DNA from: Vibrio sp. STUT-A11
GTDB taxonomy: Bacteria > Pseudomonadota > Gammaproteobacteria > Enterobacterales > Vibrionaceae
Direction: 5' to 3'
Assembly: GCF_026000435.1 (NCBI RefSeq)
Contig: NZ_AP026763.1
Coordinates: 1,488,001-1,552,000 of the forward strand
DNA length: 64,000 nt
The notes under the pieces were generated by a model, which worked only from the letters and a program-made list of their open reading frames with translations, did no database searches and was not told the origin of the DNA. Below are positions 34,313 through 43,108 of this stretch, in pieces; position 1 is the first letter of the stretch, and every line of letters starts with the position of its first letter. The translations under genes were made by a program, and so were the position numbers.

Positions 34313-36415
34313 TTAAAGTTTTTTCAGGTGAACAATAAGCGCCGACTCAGGGTCGAGAATAGGGAGTGTTACCCCAATTTCTTTTAAGTTGTCACCACTG
34401 AGTACCAGAGTATTGTCTAGCCACTTGGGACGTTGTTTCATCAATTGGAAGCTGGTTTTTGGCATTTCAACAATCTTGATTTCGTAACGCGTGTTTTCAT
34501 CCGCACAATTGACTCGCAGTGGGGATGGCAACGCGTAGTTTGGCATTGCCAACTGGCACACCGTAATCAGCATTTCTTGCCCGTTTTCTACGCCATAGAT
34601 GTTCTGGTTTTGATCAGCAGGGTCGATACGGAAGGTACGTCCAGAATGCAGCAAATTGCGATATTGTTTATGCAGCTGAATGTAATGAGCGAAAGCTTGC
34701 TTTTCTTCTTTACATTCTCTTACAGGATCTAGTTCCACGCCCATGTGGCCACTTAATGCTGTCACGCCACGCATGTTGATCGCATGACGACGATTGGTTG
34801 AGTGACATTCGGCTGGACCAATATGAGCGCCCATCACTTCCGGTGGGAAGAAGTAGCTCATGCCACGTTGAATCGCTTGACGCTCCAGCGCGTCATTACA
34901 ATCAGAAGCCCAGAAGCGGTGAGTGCGTTTCAATATTTCGAAATCAATACGGCCACCACCAGAAGAACAAGACTCAATCTCAACGGCAGGATGGGCTGCT
35001 TGAAGTTCATCTAATAAACGGTAAAGGGCTTTAGTTTGATCATGCACTGCTGGTTTGCTTTGATGCCCTGGTTGTACCAACTCGCGGTTCATGTCCCATT
35101 TCAGGTAACCAATGTTGTAGCGAGTCAATAAGTCGTTCAGACGGTCGAACAGGTAGTTGAAGCAATCTTGATTTTGTAAATCAAGTACGTATTGCCAACG
35201 GCCCGAAGGTTGGTCATAGCCTTGCAGACTTAACACCCAATCTGGATGTTGGCGATACAGGTTAGAGTCTTGGCTGACCATCTCTGGCTCAACCCAAAGA
35301 CCAAACTCCATGCCTTGATTGTTCACGTGTTCGATAACAGGTTCGAGACCATTAGGGTATTTGGTTTCATCTAAATACCAGTCTCCAAGTCCCGCACGTT
35401 CGCCATCTCGGCCAATGAACCAACCGTCATCAATAATGAAGCGCTCAACGCCCATTTCAGCGGCTTCGGTAGCCATCTGCATAATGTATTCAGGCTTATG
35501 GTTGAAATAGATACCTTCCCATGTGTTTAGGTGAACAGGGCGTGGTTTATTGCTAGGAAACTTAACAATGTTGGCGCGAACAAACTCGTGGAATCGCTCT
35601 GAAATACCGTTCAAGCCTGAGGTGCTGTAGGTTGCGTATAGCCAAGGTGATTGGTACAGTTCACCACTTTTCAGGCGCTTTTCTCCAGACAGTAACAGCT
35701 CACCTGCTTGAACAAAACGACGACCATCACTACGAACGTCAGCACGCAATTGATGATTACCACTCCAGCCTAGATGGAAGCCCCAAACTTGCCCTAATTG
35801 CTCACTGAAGCCGTTGGTGCCAGCAAATAGTCCAGGGAAGTTTTCATGAGAGGTGCGACCACGGCGGTTTTCTTGCATAAAACCCCCATGCTCAAAGTTT
35901 AAGCGTTGAGTCTGAAACTCATGGCACCAACGTCCGTGGAAAGTCATCAGCTCGTTGGCATGGTTTGGAAGTGGCAGAGTAGAGGAGAGCTTACCCAAGC
36001 AATATTCGCCAGCAGCCGTGTTTTTAACGGTGATGCGTTTTTGTACCACGTCACTTCTAAAATCCATTTGCAGCTCTATTAATAACTCAAGTCCTGCAAC
36101 GTCGTCTTGAAGCCTAAATGTTGCACTGTTATCGTCGTGTTCAATGGATTTGGTTTTGAATACTGGCGCCCAGTCATTGCCATTTCTATGCCCATCAATT
36201 CCCGGCGCATTGAAGTGACCACTACCTAGTTCTGGACATAGTGAAAGTGGGACATCAACATCGAGACGAGCCTGAGAAATAGGGCGCTCTGTTGATAACA
36301 TTAAATCTGGATCGATTTGCGCGATCTTTGCTCCCCAATGAAGGATTTCAGGAACACGATCAACTTTAATAATCATGCTGTGATTCTTGGATTTTAGGTG
36401 AACGATTCTTTGCAT
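34313..36415 (-). CDS. GH36 alpha-galactosidase
   Basis: Enzyme of about 700 residues, the usual size of tetrameric bacterial GH36 enzymes, without a signal peptide and so cytoplasmic. The barrel carries RFIIDDGWFIGRDGERAGLGDW, GLWVEPEMVSQDS, the nucleophile aspartate in YLKWDMNRE (D441), IESCSSGGGRID and the acid/base region SDCND (505-508). The ATG at 36415 is preceded by AGGAAAATAAA. The divergent LacI-type regulator and the TGTTTACGCAAACA site 10 bp upstream indicate local control. The substrate is an alpha-galactoside; in a red-algal context floridoside is attractive, and melibiose-type sugars are the alternative. Confidence 0.93.
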   Translation of the reverse strand: MQRIVHLKSKNHSMIIKVDRVPEILHWGAKIAQIDPDLMLSTERPISQARLDVDVPLSLCPELGSGHFNAPGIDGHRNGNDWAPVFKTKSIEHDDNSATFRLQDDVAGLELLIELQMDFRSDVVQKRITVKNTAAGEYCLGKLSSTLPLPNHANELMTFHGRWCHEFQTQRLNFEHGGFMQENRRGRTSHENFPGLFAGTNGFSEQLGQVWGFHLGWSGNHQLRADVRSDGRRFVQAGELLLSGEKRLKSGELYQSPWLYATYSTSGLNGISERFHEFVRANIVKFPSNKPRPVHLNTWEGIYFNHKPEYIMQMATEAAEMGVERFIIDDGWFIGRDGERAGLGDWYLDETKYPNGLEPVIEHVNNQGMEFGLWVEPEMVSQDSNLYRQHPDWVLSLQGYDQPSGRWQYVLDLQNQDCFNYLFDRLNDLLTRYNIGYLKWDMNRELVQPGHQSKPAVHDQTKALYRLLDELQAAHPAVEIESCSSGGGRIDFEILKRTHRFWASDCNDALERQAIQRGMSYFFPPEVMGAHIGPAECHSTNRRHAINMRGVTALSGHMGVELDPVRECKEEKQAFAHYIQLHKQYRNLLHSGRTFRIDPADQNQNIYGVENGQEMLITVCQLAMPNYALPSPLRVNCADENTRYEIKIVEMPKTSFQLMKQRPKWLDNTLVLSGDNLKEIGVTLPILDPESALIVHLKKL

Positions 36416-36424
36416 TTTATTTTC

Positions 36425-36438
36425 CTGTTTACGCAAAC
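36425..36438. promoter_or_regulatory. LacI-type operator TGTTTACGCAAACA
   Basis: A symmetric TGTTT-N4-AAACA site with a central CG-type step, the form bound by many LacI/GalR regulators. It overlaps the likely promoter-leader region of the GH36 gene. Confidence 0.55.
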
Positions 36439-36556
36439 ATTCAATTTAAAAATAATAATGCGCTTATTAAGTTGAATTTCGACATAACTGCCATTTAAGT
36501 GTGATCTAGAGGAGGATTTTGAGTTTAAATTTGTGCCATGGATCGATTGTTTTCGG

Positions 36557-36591
36557 AAACATTAATTGATGTTTGTGTGACACTGTTCACG
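36557..36591. promoter_or_regulatory. Second LacI-type site and a CRP site
   Basis: AAACAT-N6-ATGTTT (36557-36574) is an inverted repeat near the LacI-gene promoter. TGTGACACTGTTCACG (36576-36591) matches the CRP consensus TGTGA-N6-TCACA at all but one half-site base. Catabolite control of the galactosidase/regulator pair is therefore plausible. Confidence 0.5.
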
Positions 36592-36646
36592 AGGGGGGAC
36601 GCTTGAATTTGTTATCGTAGATGAAAAATAAAAATTGGAGAACACC

Positions 36647-37708
36647 ATGGCTGTTACTTTTAAAGATGTCGCACGTTTAGCGGGGGTTTCAACACAAACT
36701 GTATCACGTGTAACCAATGGTGCAGATAACGTGGCGGAAGAAACTCGTAAACGAGTGAATAATGCGATCAAAAAGCTTGGCTACGTGCCGAACAAAGGTG
36801 CACAAATGCTTAGCCGAGCCAAATCACGCATTATCGGCATTGTCTCTTTGGATATATCGCTGCATGGTGTGGCATTAATCGCCAACGGCATTCGTAACCA
36901 AGCTCACGAGATGGGTTATGCGACTGCGCTGACAGTATTAAGTGAAAATTCCATAGATGAATTTCGAGGAGCAATTCGAGAACTGATCGCTCAACAAGTT
37001 GATGTCATTATTATCAATGCGCCCGTAGCACGAGATACGGCGGAGTGCCTTGTCGAGCAGTTCAGTCAACTCACAATGGTATTTATTGATGTTCCTGAGG
37101 GGACATTGGTTAATCACGTAAGTTGTGACCACAAAACGGGAGCGTACCTCGCCGTATCTCATTTGATTAATCAAAAGCGCGAAGCTTTTGTGTGTATTTC
37201 AGGGCCAGAAGCATCGACGGCCTCGATGCTACGATACAAAGAATGGGGGGCCCAAATCCAGCAACATGGGCTTACACTAGCTGCTTTCTACGAGGGTGAT
37301 TGGCAAGCCGCCAGTGGCTACAATGCAATTAAAGATGCAGTGCTAAAAGGTATATCTTTTGATGCGGTCTTAGTCGCCAATGACCAGATGGCGCTGGGCG
37401 TATTGTGTGCGCTTTCCGAAGTGAGCATTAATGTTCCTAAAACCGTGTCCGTAGTTGGGTTTGATGGTATTCAGGACAGTCAATTTTTCTCACCTCCTTT
37501 GACAACGGTTAAACAAGACTTTAACGAACTCGGGCGTAAGGCGGTCAAATTGGTCCTAAGCCAGGTGGAGAAGGGAGCGGGAATTATCTCTGAAGTATTG
37601 CCCGTTAGTTTGGTGGTGAGGCAAAGTTCAGGTGAAAAATTGAATGCTTTGTATGATAAGCAGTCAGTGCTTAATTATCTGGAAAACATTCGTCGCCTAT
37701 TGCCCTAA
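36647..37708 (+). CDS. LacI-family transcriptional regulator
   Basis: Regulator of 353 residues. The helix-turn-helix is at the very start (VTFKDVARLAGVSTQTVSRVTNG), with the hinge helix NKGAQMLSRAKSR and a periplasmic-binding-like ligand domain (SVVGFDGIQDSQFFSPPLTTV). The ATG at 36647 has TTGGAGAA at a proper distance; an upstream TTG in frame is rejected. It is divergent from the GH36 gene, so it probably controls the alpha-galactosidase and symporter genes, and its ligand is likely galactose or the imported galactoside. Confidence 0.9.
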   Translation: MAVTFKDVARLAGVSTQTVSRVTNGADNVAEETRKRVNNAIKKLGYVPNKGAQMLSRAKSRIIGIVSLDISLHGVALIANGIRNQAHEMGYATALTVLSENSIDEFRGAIRELIAQQVDVIIINAPVARDTAECLVEQFSQLTMVFIDVPEGTLVNHVSCDHKTGAYLAVSHLINQKREAFVCISGPEASTASMLRYKEWGAQIQQHGLTLAAFYEGDWQAASGYNAIKDAVLKGISFDAVLVANDQMALGVLCALSEVSINVPKTVSVVGFDGIQDSQFFSPPLTTVKQDFNELGRKAVKLVLSQVEKGAGIISEVLPVSLVVRQSSGEKLNALYDKQSVLNYLENIRRLLP

Positions 37709-37752
37709 CGCGGAGATTTACATTCAGGAACAGTTTTTATGAAGAAAAATCA

Positions 37753-37780
37753 CCCACCAATGAACGTGAGCATTGGTGGG
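37753..37780. terminator. Hairpin after the LacI-family gene
   Basis: CCCACCAAT/ATTGGTGGG, a perfect 9-bp stem with a 10-nt loop, 45 bp past the stop. No U-tract follows, so it is only a possible terminator. Confidence 0.45.
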
Positions 37781-37923
37781 AATGGCCCAAGGAGGGAGTA
37801 GCGTCGGCCATATGTAACTTGTTTATATTTGATAACAAGCACTGTTTTTTCTTCAAATTAACAGTCACGAAAAATGAAGATAATATTAGTTGATTAGTCT
37901 TTGCGTTTCGCTCTTGCTTTTAA

Positions 37924-39117
37924 TTAGTTAAATGCACGAGCTAATGTGCCGTTCCCTTCGCACAAATACTTAACGGAATGACTGCTGACAAAGACGGATT
38001 CTCCTGCTTTTAGATGTATTTGATCCTGCTGGTTGGAAATGGTCACATTTCCTTCAATACAAAATAGAATCTCTGGACTGCGAACGAATTGTATGATGTT
38101 TTGATTTGCGACAGGCACAACTTCAAATCCAAAATCATCAACTGGAATTGGGTAACTTAGTTTTCCGTTTTTATGGATGGGATCAAGTTTTATATGTGCT
38201 GGATCAATGGGTATAAACGTCGTATTTTCAATCAGCTCTGGCACATCTATGTACTTTGTGGTTAAGCCTGCGCGTAGCACGTTATCTGAGTTCGCCATAA
38301 TCTCTAAGCCGGTGCCTTGAACATAGGCGTGTGGTGTTTCCGCATGCAAAAACATAGCTTCACCAGGTTCAAGCTCAATGGTGTTTAGCATCAATGGTGA
38401 AAACAAACCGATATCATCGGCATAGTACTGACGAAAATCTTTAATATAACCATAAGCCTCACGAGCTATAGCTGTTTTTGCTGGGCGCTCAAGACTCGTG
38501 TAAAGCTCTTCCAGTGCTTGTTGCTTGCGTTCACCTTCCAGAGACATAATTGCAGAAAAAAAGCCTTTGAGACCGTCACTGTTTGGAGACGCTCTTAATG
38601 CACTGATTTCTGCTCTAAGCGTTGTAATATTCGCTTGCTCAAACAAAGTTAAAATTTGTTCTATTGGTCTGAAACCATTCATCGCTTTGTAAAAGGTCAG
38701 CGCATAAACTAGCTCTGGCTTATGGTTTGGATCTTTGTAATTACGGTTTGACGCGTTAAGTGGAATACCTTGTTCATTTTCACGAGTAAAACCCATTTCA
38801 GCTTTGCTTTTGCTTGGGTGAACCTGGATTGAGAGTGGCATTTCTGCGGCCAACACTTTAAACAAGAAAGGCAGCTCGCCAAATCTTTCCTTTGTATAGT
38901 TTCCCAACGATTGAACTTTGTTCTGGTTTATTACATCGGATAGCAATTCATGGGTTTCGGCTTTACGCGAGCATCCGTTTGGGTGTGCGCCCATCCAAAT
39001 CTCAGCTTGGGGTGAGTTGTCAGGGTTTTCTATACCAAAAAGTTCTTTAATCGCATCACGACTGCCCCAAGAATAGTTTTGAATGGTATTCTCAAGCTTA
39101 AAAAATAAATTTTTCAT
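37924..39117 (-). CDS. manA: Mannose-6-phosphate isomerase, class I
   Basis: Zinc-dependent isomerase of 397 residues converting mannose 6-phosphate to fructose 6-phosphate. YSWGSRDAIKELFG, the zinc-binding QVHPSK motif, HKPELVYALTFYKAMNGFR and MFLHAETPHAYVQGTGLEIMANSDNVLRAGLT are the family signatures. It is the last gene of the reverse-strand mannosylglycerate cluster, 13 bp after the glycerate kinase gene. It consumes mannose 6-phosphate released by the alpha-mannosidase. The organism may have a second, housekeeping copy elsewhere. Confidence 0.95.
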   Translation of the reverse strand: MKNLFFKLENTIQNYSWGSRDAIKELFGIENPDNSPQAEIWMGAHPNGCSRKAETHELLSDVINQNKVQSLGNYTKERFGELPFLFKVLAAEMPLSIQVHPSKSKAEMGFTRENEQGIPLNASNRNYKDPNHKPELVYALTFYKAMNGFRPIEQILTLFEQANITTLRAEISALRASPNSDGLKGFFSAIMSLEGERKQQALEELYTSLERPAKTAIAREAYGYIKDFRQYYADDIGLFSPLMLNTIELEPGEAMFLHAETPHAYVQGTGLEIMANSDNVLRAGLTTKYIDVPELIENTTFIPIDPAHIKLDPIHKNGKLSYPIPVDDFGFEVVPVANQNIIQFVRSPEILFCIEGNVTISNQQDQIHLKAGESVFVSSHSVKYLCEGNGTLARAFN

Positions 39118-39130
39118 AGTGCAATCCTCT

Positions 39131-40270
39131 TTAGATTAACGTTTTACCTAGTTTGAGAGTTGCAGCAATATTTCTTGCTGTTCTTATCAAATTTGCTTCG
39201 GCTTCTATCAGGACTTGTGAGAGAGACTGAGGGCTGCGCACTGAGCCAAATACGCTATCAATATGTGAGTAAAGCTTGTGAATATCTGTCCCCAAAGAGC
39301 CTGCTATTGCGATCACAGGGACATCTTTTTCTTTGGCATACTTTGCAACCCCCCAAGGTGCTTTACCTTGTATAGTTTGGTTGTCCATTTGCCCTTCACC
39401 AGTTATAACGAGGTCCGCACTTTTGATGATGCTCCTGGCATCTATAGCTTCCAAAACCATATCTATACCAGGCTTTAATTGAACGTCGAAAGCTAACGAC
39501 AAACCTAGTGGCGTCCCTCCAGCAGCCCCATATCCGGGAGTGAATAATGGGTCGAATTGCTTGTTAGGTGAAACGAAAGAGGAAAAAGTCATGAGACCGG
39601 TATCTAACTTGTCTATATCAGCCACCGAAGCACCTTTTTGAGGGCCGAACACATGACTCGCTCCGTGTGGACCACACAACGGGTTCGTGACATCGCAGGC
39701 CACTATCATCTCAATATTTTGACAACGAGAGTCGAGACCTTTTAGATCGACTTTGCTAAGCCGAGATAAATCTCCTCCCCCTCTAATCAATTCATTACCT
39801 TGAGAGTCATATAGGTGGCCTCCAAGTGCTTGAATGATACCTGCGCCTCCGTCATTGGTAGCGCTTCCCCCCAAACCAATGAGAATTTTACTCACACCAT
39901 GGTCCAGAGCGCTTTTAATTAACTGACCCGTACCGTAGGTAGATGCAAAAAGAGGGGCGCGTTTTTCTTTCGTGAGTAAGTCTAGCCCTGAGGCCGCAGC
40001 AACTTCTATGAGTGCGGTGTTGCCGTCATCTAACAAAGCCCAGTGTGCGTTGACCCATTCACCCGTTGGTCCTTCAACTTGCGTTTTCTGCAATGAGCCA
40101 CCTAAGCTTTCCAGTAGCACATCCACAGTTCCTTCACCGCCATCCGCGAGAGGAAGATGCACGTATTCAGTATTTGGAAATGAGTCGCGAAAACCCCGTT
40201 CAATTGCAGAGCAAACCATCTTAGCGCTGAGTGATTCTTTAAAAGAATCTGGGGCGATTACAATTTTCAT
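39131..40270 (-). CDS. Glycerate kinase, GarK/GlxK type
   Basis: Kinase of 379 residues that phosphorylates D-glycerate. The N-terminal IAPDSFKESLSA, LADGGEGTVDVLL, ILIGLGGSATNDGGAGIIQALG and VITGEGQMDNQTIQGKAPWGVAK motifs define the type-1 glycerate kinase family, whose E. coli members make 2-phosphoglycerate. It is 42 bp downstream of the alpha-mannosidase gene and 13 bp upstream of manA. Hydrolysis of mannosylglycerate 6-phosphate releases glycerate, so this gene completes the pathway. E. coli mng clusters lack a linked kinase. Confidence 0.95.
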   Translation of the reverse strand: MKIVIAPDSFKESLSAKMVCSAIERGFRDSFPNTEYVHLPLADGGEGTVDVLLESLGGSLQKTQVEGPTGEWVNAHWALLDDGNTALIEVAAASGLDLLTKEKRAPLFASTYGTGQLIKSALDHGVSKILIGLGGSATNDGGAGIIQALGGHLYDSQGNELIRGGGDLSRLSKVDLKGLDSRCQNIEMIVACDVTNPLCGPHGASHVFGPQKGASVADIDKLDTGLMTFSSFVSPNKQFDPLFTPGYGAAGGTPLGLSLAFDVQLKPGIDMVLEAIDARSIIKSADLVITGEGQMDNQTIQGKAPWGVAKYAKEKDVPVIAIAGSLGTDIHKLYSHIDSVFGSVRSPQSLSQVLIEAEANLIRTARNIAATLKLGKTLI

Positions 40271-40312
40271 GAAGATTCCTTAAGCTCCGCATGTCGCGGA
40301 GCTATGGTTAAC

Positions 40313-42952
40313 TTAAAATTTCACTTGGAAAGACTTAACCTGACACGGTTTCAGCATGCCGAACGATGCTGTGTCTACCTCATTTGGTAGCACTTTTTCG
40401 TCTAGCTGTGTTTCTTTCCATGAGGCCACTTTTGAGGTGAACGTCACTGTGTCGTTAATCACGTCGCTTTCTGATGGGTTGTAAACGCGTAGGATGAGCG
40501 CATCTTCGTCTTCTGCTTTCTTCAATACGCTCAATACTGCGCCGTCTTGCGATTTGTTCAACAAGCTGTGTGTTAGTGGCAGGTTTTGCTCGCCAACGTT
40601 GAGCTTCATTGCGTTGTAAGGAATTTTGTTGTAGCACTGGATTGGAGTCACGTTGTCACGCGCCGCTGCCATGACGTTTGCTTCGATGTGGTTTCCTGCG
40701 AAACCGAACAATGCGAATTCACAAACAATCTTGCCGCGTACTTGTGAATCTGGCGTTGGGATCTTGATACCAGATGGACGACCCGGACGAAGTAACAACT
40801 CTTCTTTACCCAACACGCCGACACCACGCAGAAGGGTTAGGGCGAATGTGTCTCGCTCTTCATTACCTTGGCTTGAAATCACTTCAAACTCACGCAAACC
40901 GTTGCTCATTAACGCCATACCACCTTGTGCGTTTTCAACCGCGGCAAAGTTCATTAGCTGGTAAACTGGTACAGGCGCTTCTTTCCAGCCGTCTGCTTCC
41001 CAGTTCGCCATTTCTGGATCGTTGGTTGGGCGAGTGATCAAGCCGAACTGGTTATCCGCTACCACGGTTTCCGATACAAACGGTGTTGGTACTAGTACGC
41101 GTACGCGGTGGTCGTCAGCGTGGTTGTCCAGCTCCATACGAACTTCAATACGGCGTGTACCTTGTTTCAGAACCACTTGGCAGTTCACATCTAGGTACCC
41201 GTTTTGGCCTGTGCGCTCTTCACGTTGTTGTAGGTTCTCAGGCAAGTTCATGCGTAGCTTGATGGTTGCGACAGACTGGAAGCCTTCGTGCTTCACATTC
41301 ACTTCTACATCGAACTCGTCAGAGTACAGTAGCCACTCTTTACGAGAAGGCGAGTAGTCGTATTCGTCGCCATCATCAGAGCCGTCTTCAATGCGCAGCG
41401 CTTGCTCGTAAAGATGCTCAGTCTCTTTGTCGAAGATATTCAGAGTACCGTTTGCATTTACGTTGATGCGATAGAATTCATTCTCAAGAAGGAACTCTTT
41501 TTGCTCAGCCACTTTTTGCGAGCCTTTCTCGTTGGCTTTAATGTGTAGGGTTGTGAAGCCCATGGCTGGCACTGAATACTTGATTTGAATGTCGTACTCG
41601 ATAAACGGGTCGTAGTTACCGTAATGTACGATCTGACGGTCAATCTTACCTGGGTCAATGATGCGCTGGTCTTGAATGAAGTACTCAACTGGTGTGCCAT
41701 TTTCATCAAAGATATTGAATTCTTCTGCTCGGATTGTGATGGTGGTGTTGACCACCTCTTCACGAGCGTATGGAGATAGGTTGAATAGCGCTAACTTGTC
41801 GCAGCCTTCGCGTGTTGGCATGTGGTCAACAATCTTGCGTTTGTAGAAGTTGATCAGGTTGGTTGCCATGTCGTCAGCAAGGATGTAGCGATTTAATATC
41901 TCGGCGTGCACTTTGTCTGAGCAGCAGCAGCCAATTGAATCGTGAGCATGATTCTTCATGCTCTCCTTCCACATTTTCTCGATCAAGCCGTGGTGGTATT
42001 CAAATCCGAGTGTCCAAGCGATAGACGCTAACGGCTCTAGGATGTTGACGATCTTATTCTCGACTTCTGCGTGGATGAGTTTGATGTCCATACGAGTTGA
42101 AGAGATAGTGCGATGCACACGCATGTATTTACCGTCGTTGAACTCGCCTTTGATGGTGTCAAGTTGCTCGCGCTCGGCTTCAATACGCTCGAACGCTTCT
42201 TCAAAACGGCTCATTTTGAATTCTTTATCTGGGTAGATTTCACGCAGCTTATCCATCACCTCGAAGATGTCTTTTTGGATAGGCATTTGGTCGTGACCGT
42301 TTGGTAGTAGAATGTCTTTGGTTACTGACGGCTTTTCTAGTACAGGAAAGTATTTATCTAGACGGGCGCGAAGACCTTCCTCGTCTTGCGGTAGATATTT
42401 ACCAATGGCGTAACCCAGTGGCAATATTTGCGCTGATACTTCACTACCGTCGTTTGATTGCCATAAAAACTCGGTTTTATCTGTGCCGTGGCGCTCTGAA
42501 CAACCACGCCAGAACATGGCTCGCGTAATACCGAAACCGTTGTAGATAGCGGGGAGCTGAGAACTCATTGAGAATGAGTCTGGCAGGTAACCAATCTTCA
42601 TAGGCTCGCCCAACGCTAGACAGTCGCGCAATCCGTAAAGCATGTTGCGTACGATAGATTCGCCAGATACTTGCATCGTATCCGTTTGAGAGTACCAAGG
42701 ACCAACAATCAGTTTACCTGCTTGTACGAGTTCACTTACGCGATCTTTATTTTCTGGTTTGATAGCGAAGTAATCTTCCAGAACTGCGGTTTGACCGTCT
42801 AGAACGTAGTATTTGTAGTCTGGATCGTTTTCCAGACGAGTCATGATTTCTTCCATGTTGTTCACTAGCAGAATGCGAGACTCTTCTGTAGTGAAATACC
42901 ATTCACGATCCCAGTGCATGTGAGGAGTAATATGAACGCGAGATGTAGTCAT
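40313..42952 (-). CDS. mngB: GH38 alpha-mannosidase acting on mannosylglycerate 6-phosphate
   Basis: Cytoplasmic enzyme of about 879 residues that hydrolyses 2-O-(6-phospho-mannosyl)-glycerate. It closely tracks E. coli MngB: VHITPHMHWDREWYFTTEES (metal-binding histidine motif HxH at 11-13), KIGYLPDSF with the nucleophile aspartate (D125), FWRGCSERHGTDKTEFLWQS, LLPNGHDQMP, NHAHDSIGCCCSDKVH, and the C-terminal RPGRPSGIKIP and CYNKIP motifs. The ATG at 42952 (MTTSRVHITP) matches the E. coli start better than the longer frame. It lies between the PTS gene and the glycerate kinase gene in the same orientation. Confidence 0.95.
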   Translation of the reverse strand: MTTSRVHITPHMHWDREWYFTTEESRILLVNNMEEIMTRLENDPDYKYYVLDGQTAVLEDYFAIKPENKDRVSELVQAGKLIVGPWYSQTDTMQVSGESIVRNMLYGLRDCLALGEPMKIGYLPDSFSMSSQLPAIYNGFGITRAMFWRGCSERHGTDKTEFLWQSNDGSEVSAQILPLGYAIGKYLPQDEEGLRARLDKYFPVLEKPSVTKDILLPNGHDQMPIQKDIFEVMDKLREIYPDKEFKMSRFEEAFERIEAEREQLDTIKGEFNDGKYMRVHRTISSTRMDIKLIHAEVENKIVNILEPLASIAWTLGFEYHHGLIEKMWKESMKNHAHDSIGCCCSDKVHAEILNRYILADDMATNLINFYKRKIVDHMPTREGCDKLALFNLSPYAREEVVNTTITIRAEEFNIFDENGTPVEYFIQDQRIIDPGKIDRQIVHYGNYDPFIEYDIQIKYSVPAMGFTTLHIKANEKGSQKVAEQKEFLLENEFYRINVNANGTLNIFDKETEHLYEQALRIEDGSDDGDEYDYSPSRKEWLLYSDEFDVEVNVKHEGFQSVATIKLRMNLPENLQQREERTGQNGYLDVNCQVVLKQGTRRIEVRMELDNHADDHRVRVLVPTPFVSETVVADNQFGLITRPTNDPEMANWEADGWKEAPVPVYQLMNFAAVENAQGGMALMSNGLREFEVISSQGNEERDTFALTLLRGVGVLGKEELLLRPGRPSGIKIPTPDSQVRGKIVCEFALFGFAGNHIEANVMAAARDNVTPIQCYNKIPYNAMKLNVGEQNLPLTHSLLNKSQDGAVLSVLKKAEDEDALILRVYNPSESDVINDTVTFTSKVASWKETQLDEKVLPNEVDTASFGMLKPCQVKSFQVKF

Positions 42953-43051
42953 AACTTTTACCGTCTTAGGCAATAATTGCCGTTAATTTGTTTTAAAATT
43001 GATTGTTTTCCATTCGCTTTTGCGGCATTTAAGTTTGCCAACGAATATTTA

Positions 43052-43072
43052 GGGCGCAGTAATCCCGCGCCC
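43052..43072 (-). terminator. Hairpin between the PTS and mannosidase genes
   Basis: GGGCGC/GCGCCC with a 9-nt loop lies 37 bp after the PTS stop codon. With no U-tract it may be a processing or attenuation signal inside the operon. Confidence 0.45.
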
Positions 43073-43108
43073 AAAGCTCGAGTTGAGCGAATCTATGAGT
43101 GATTCGAA

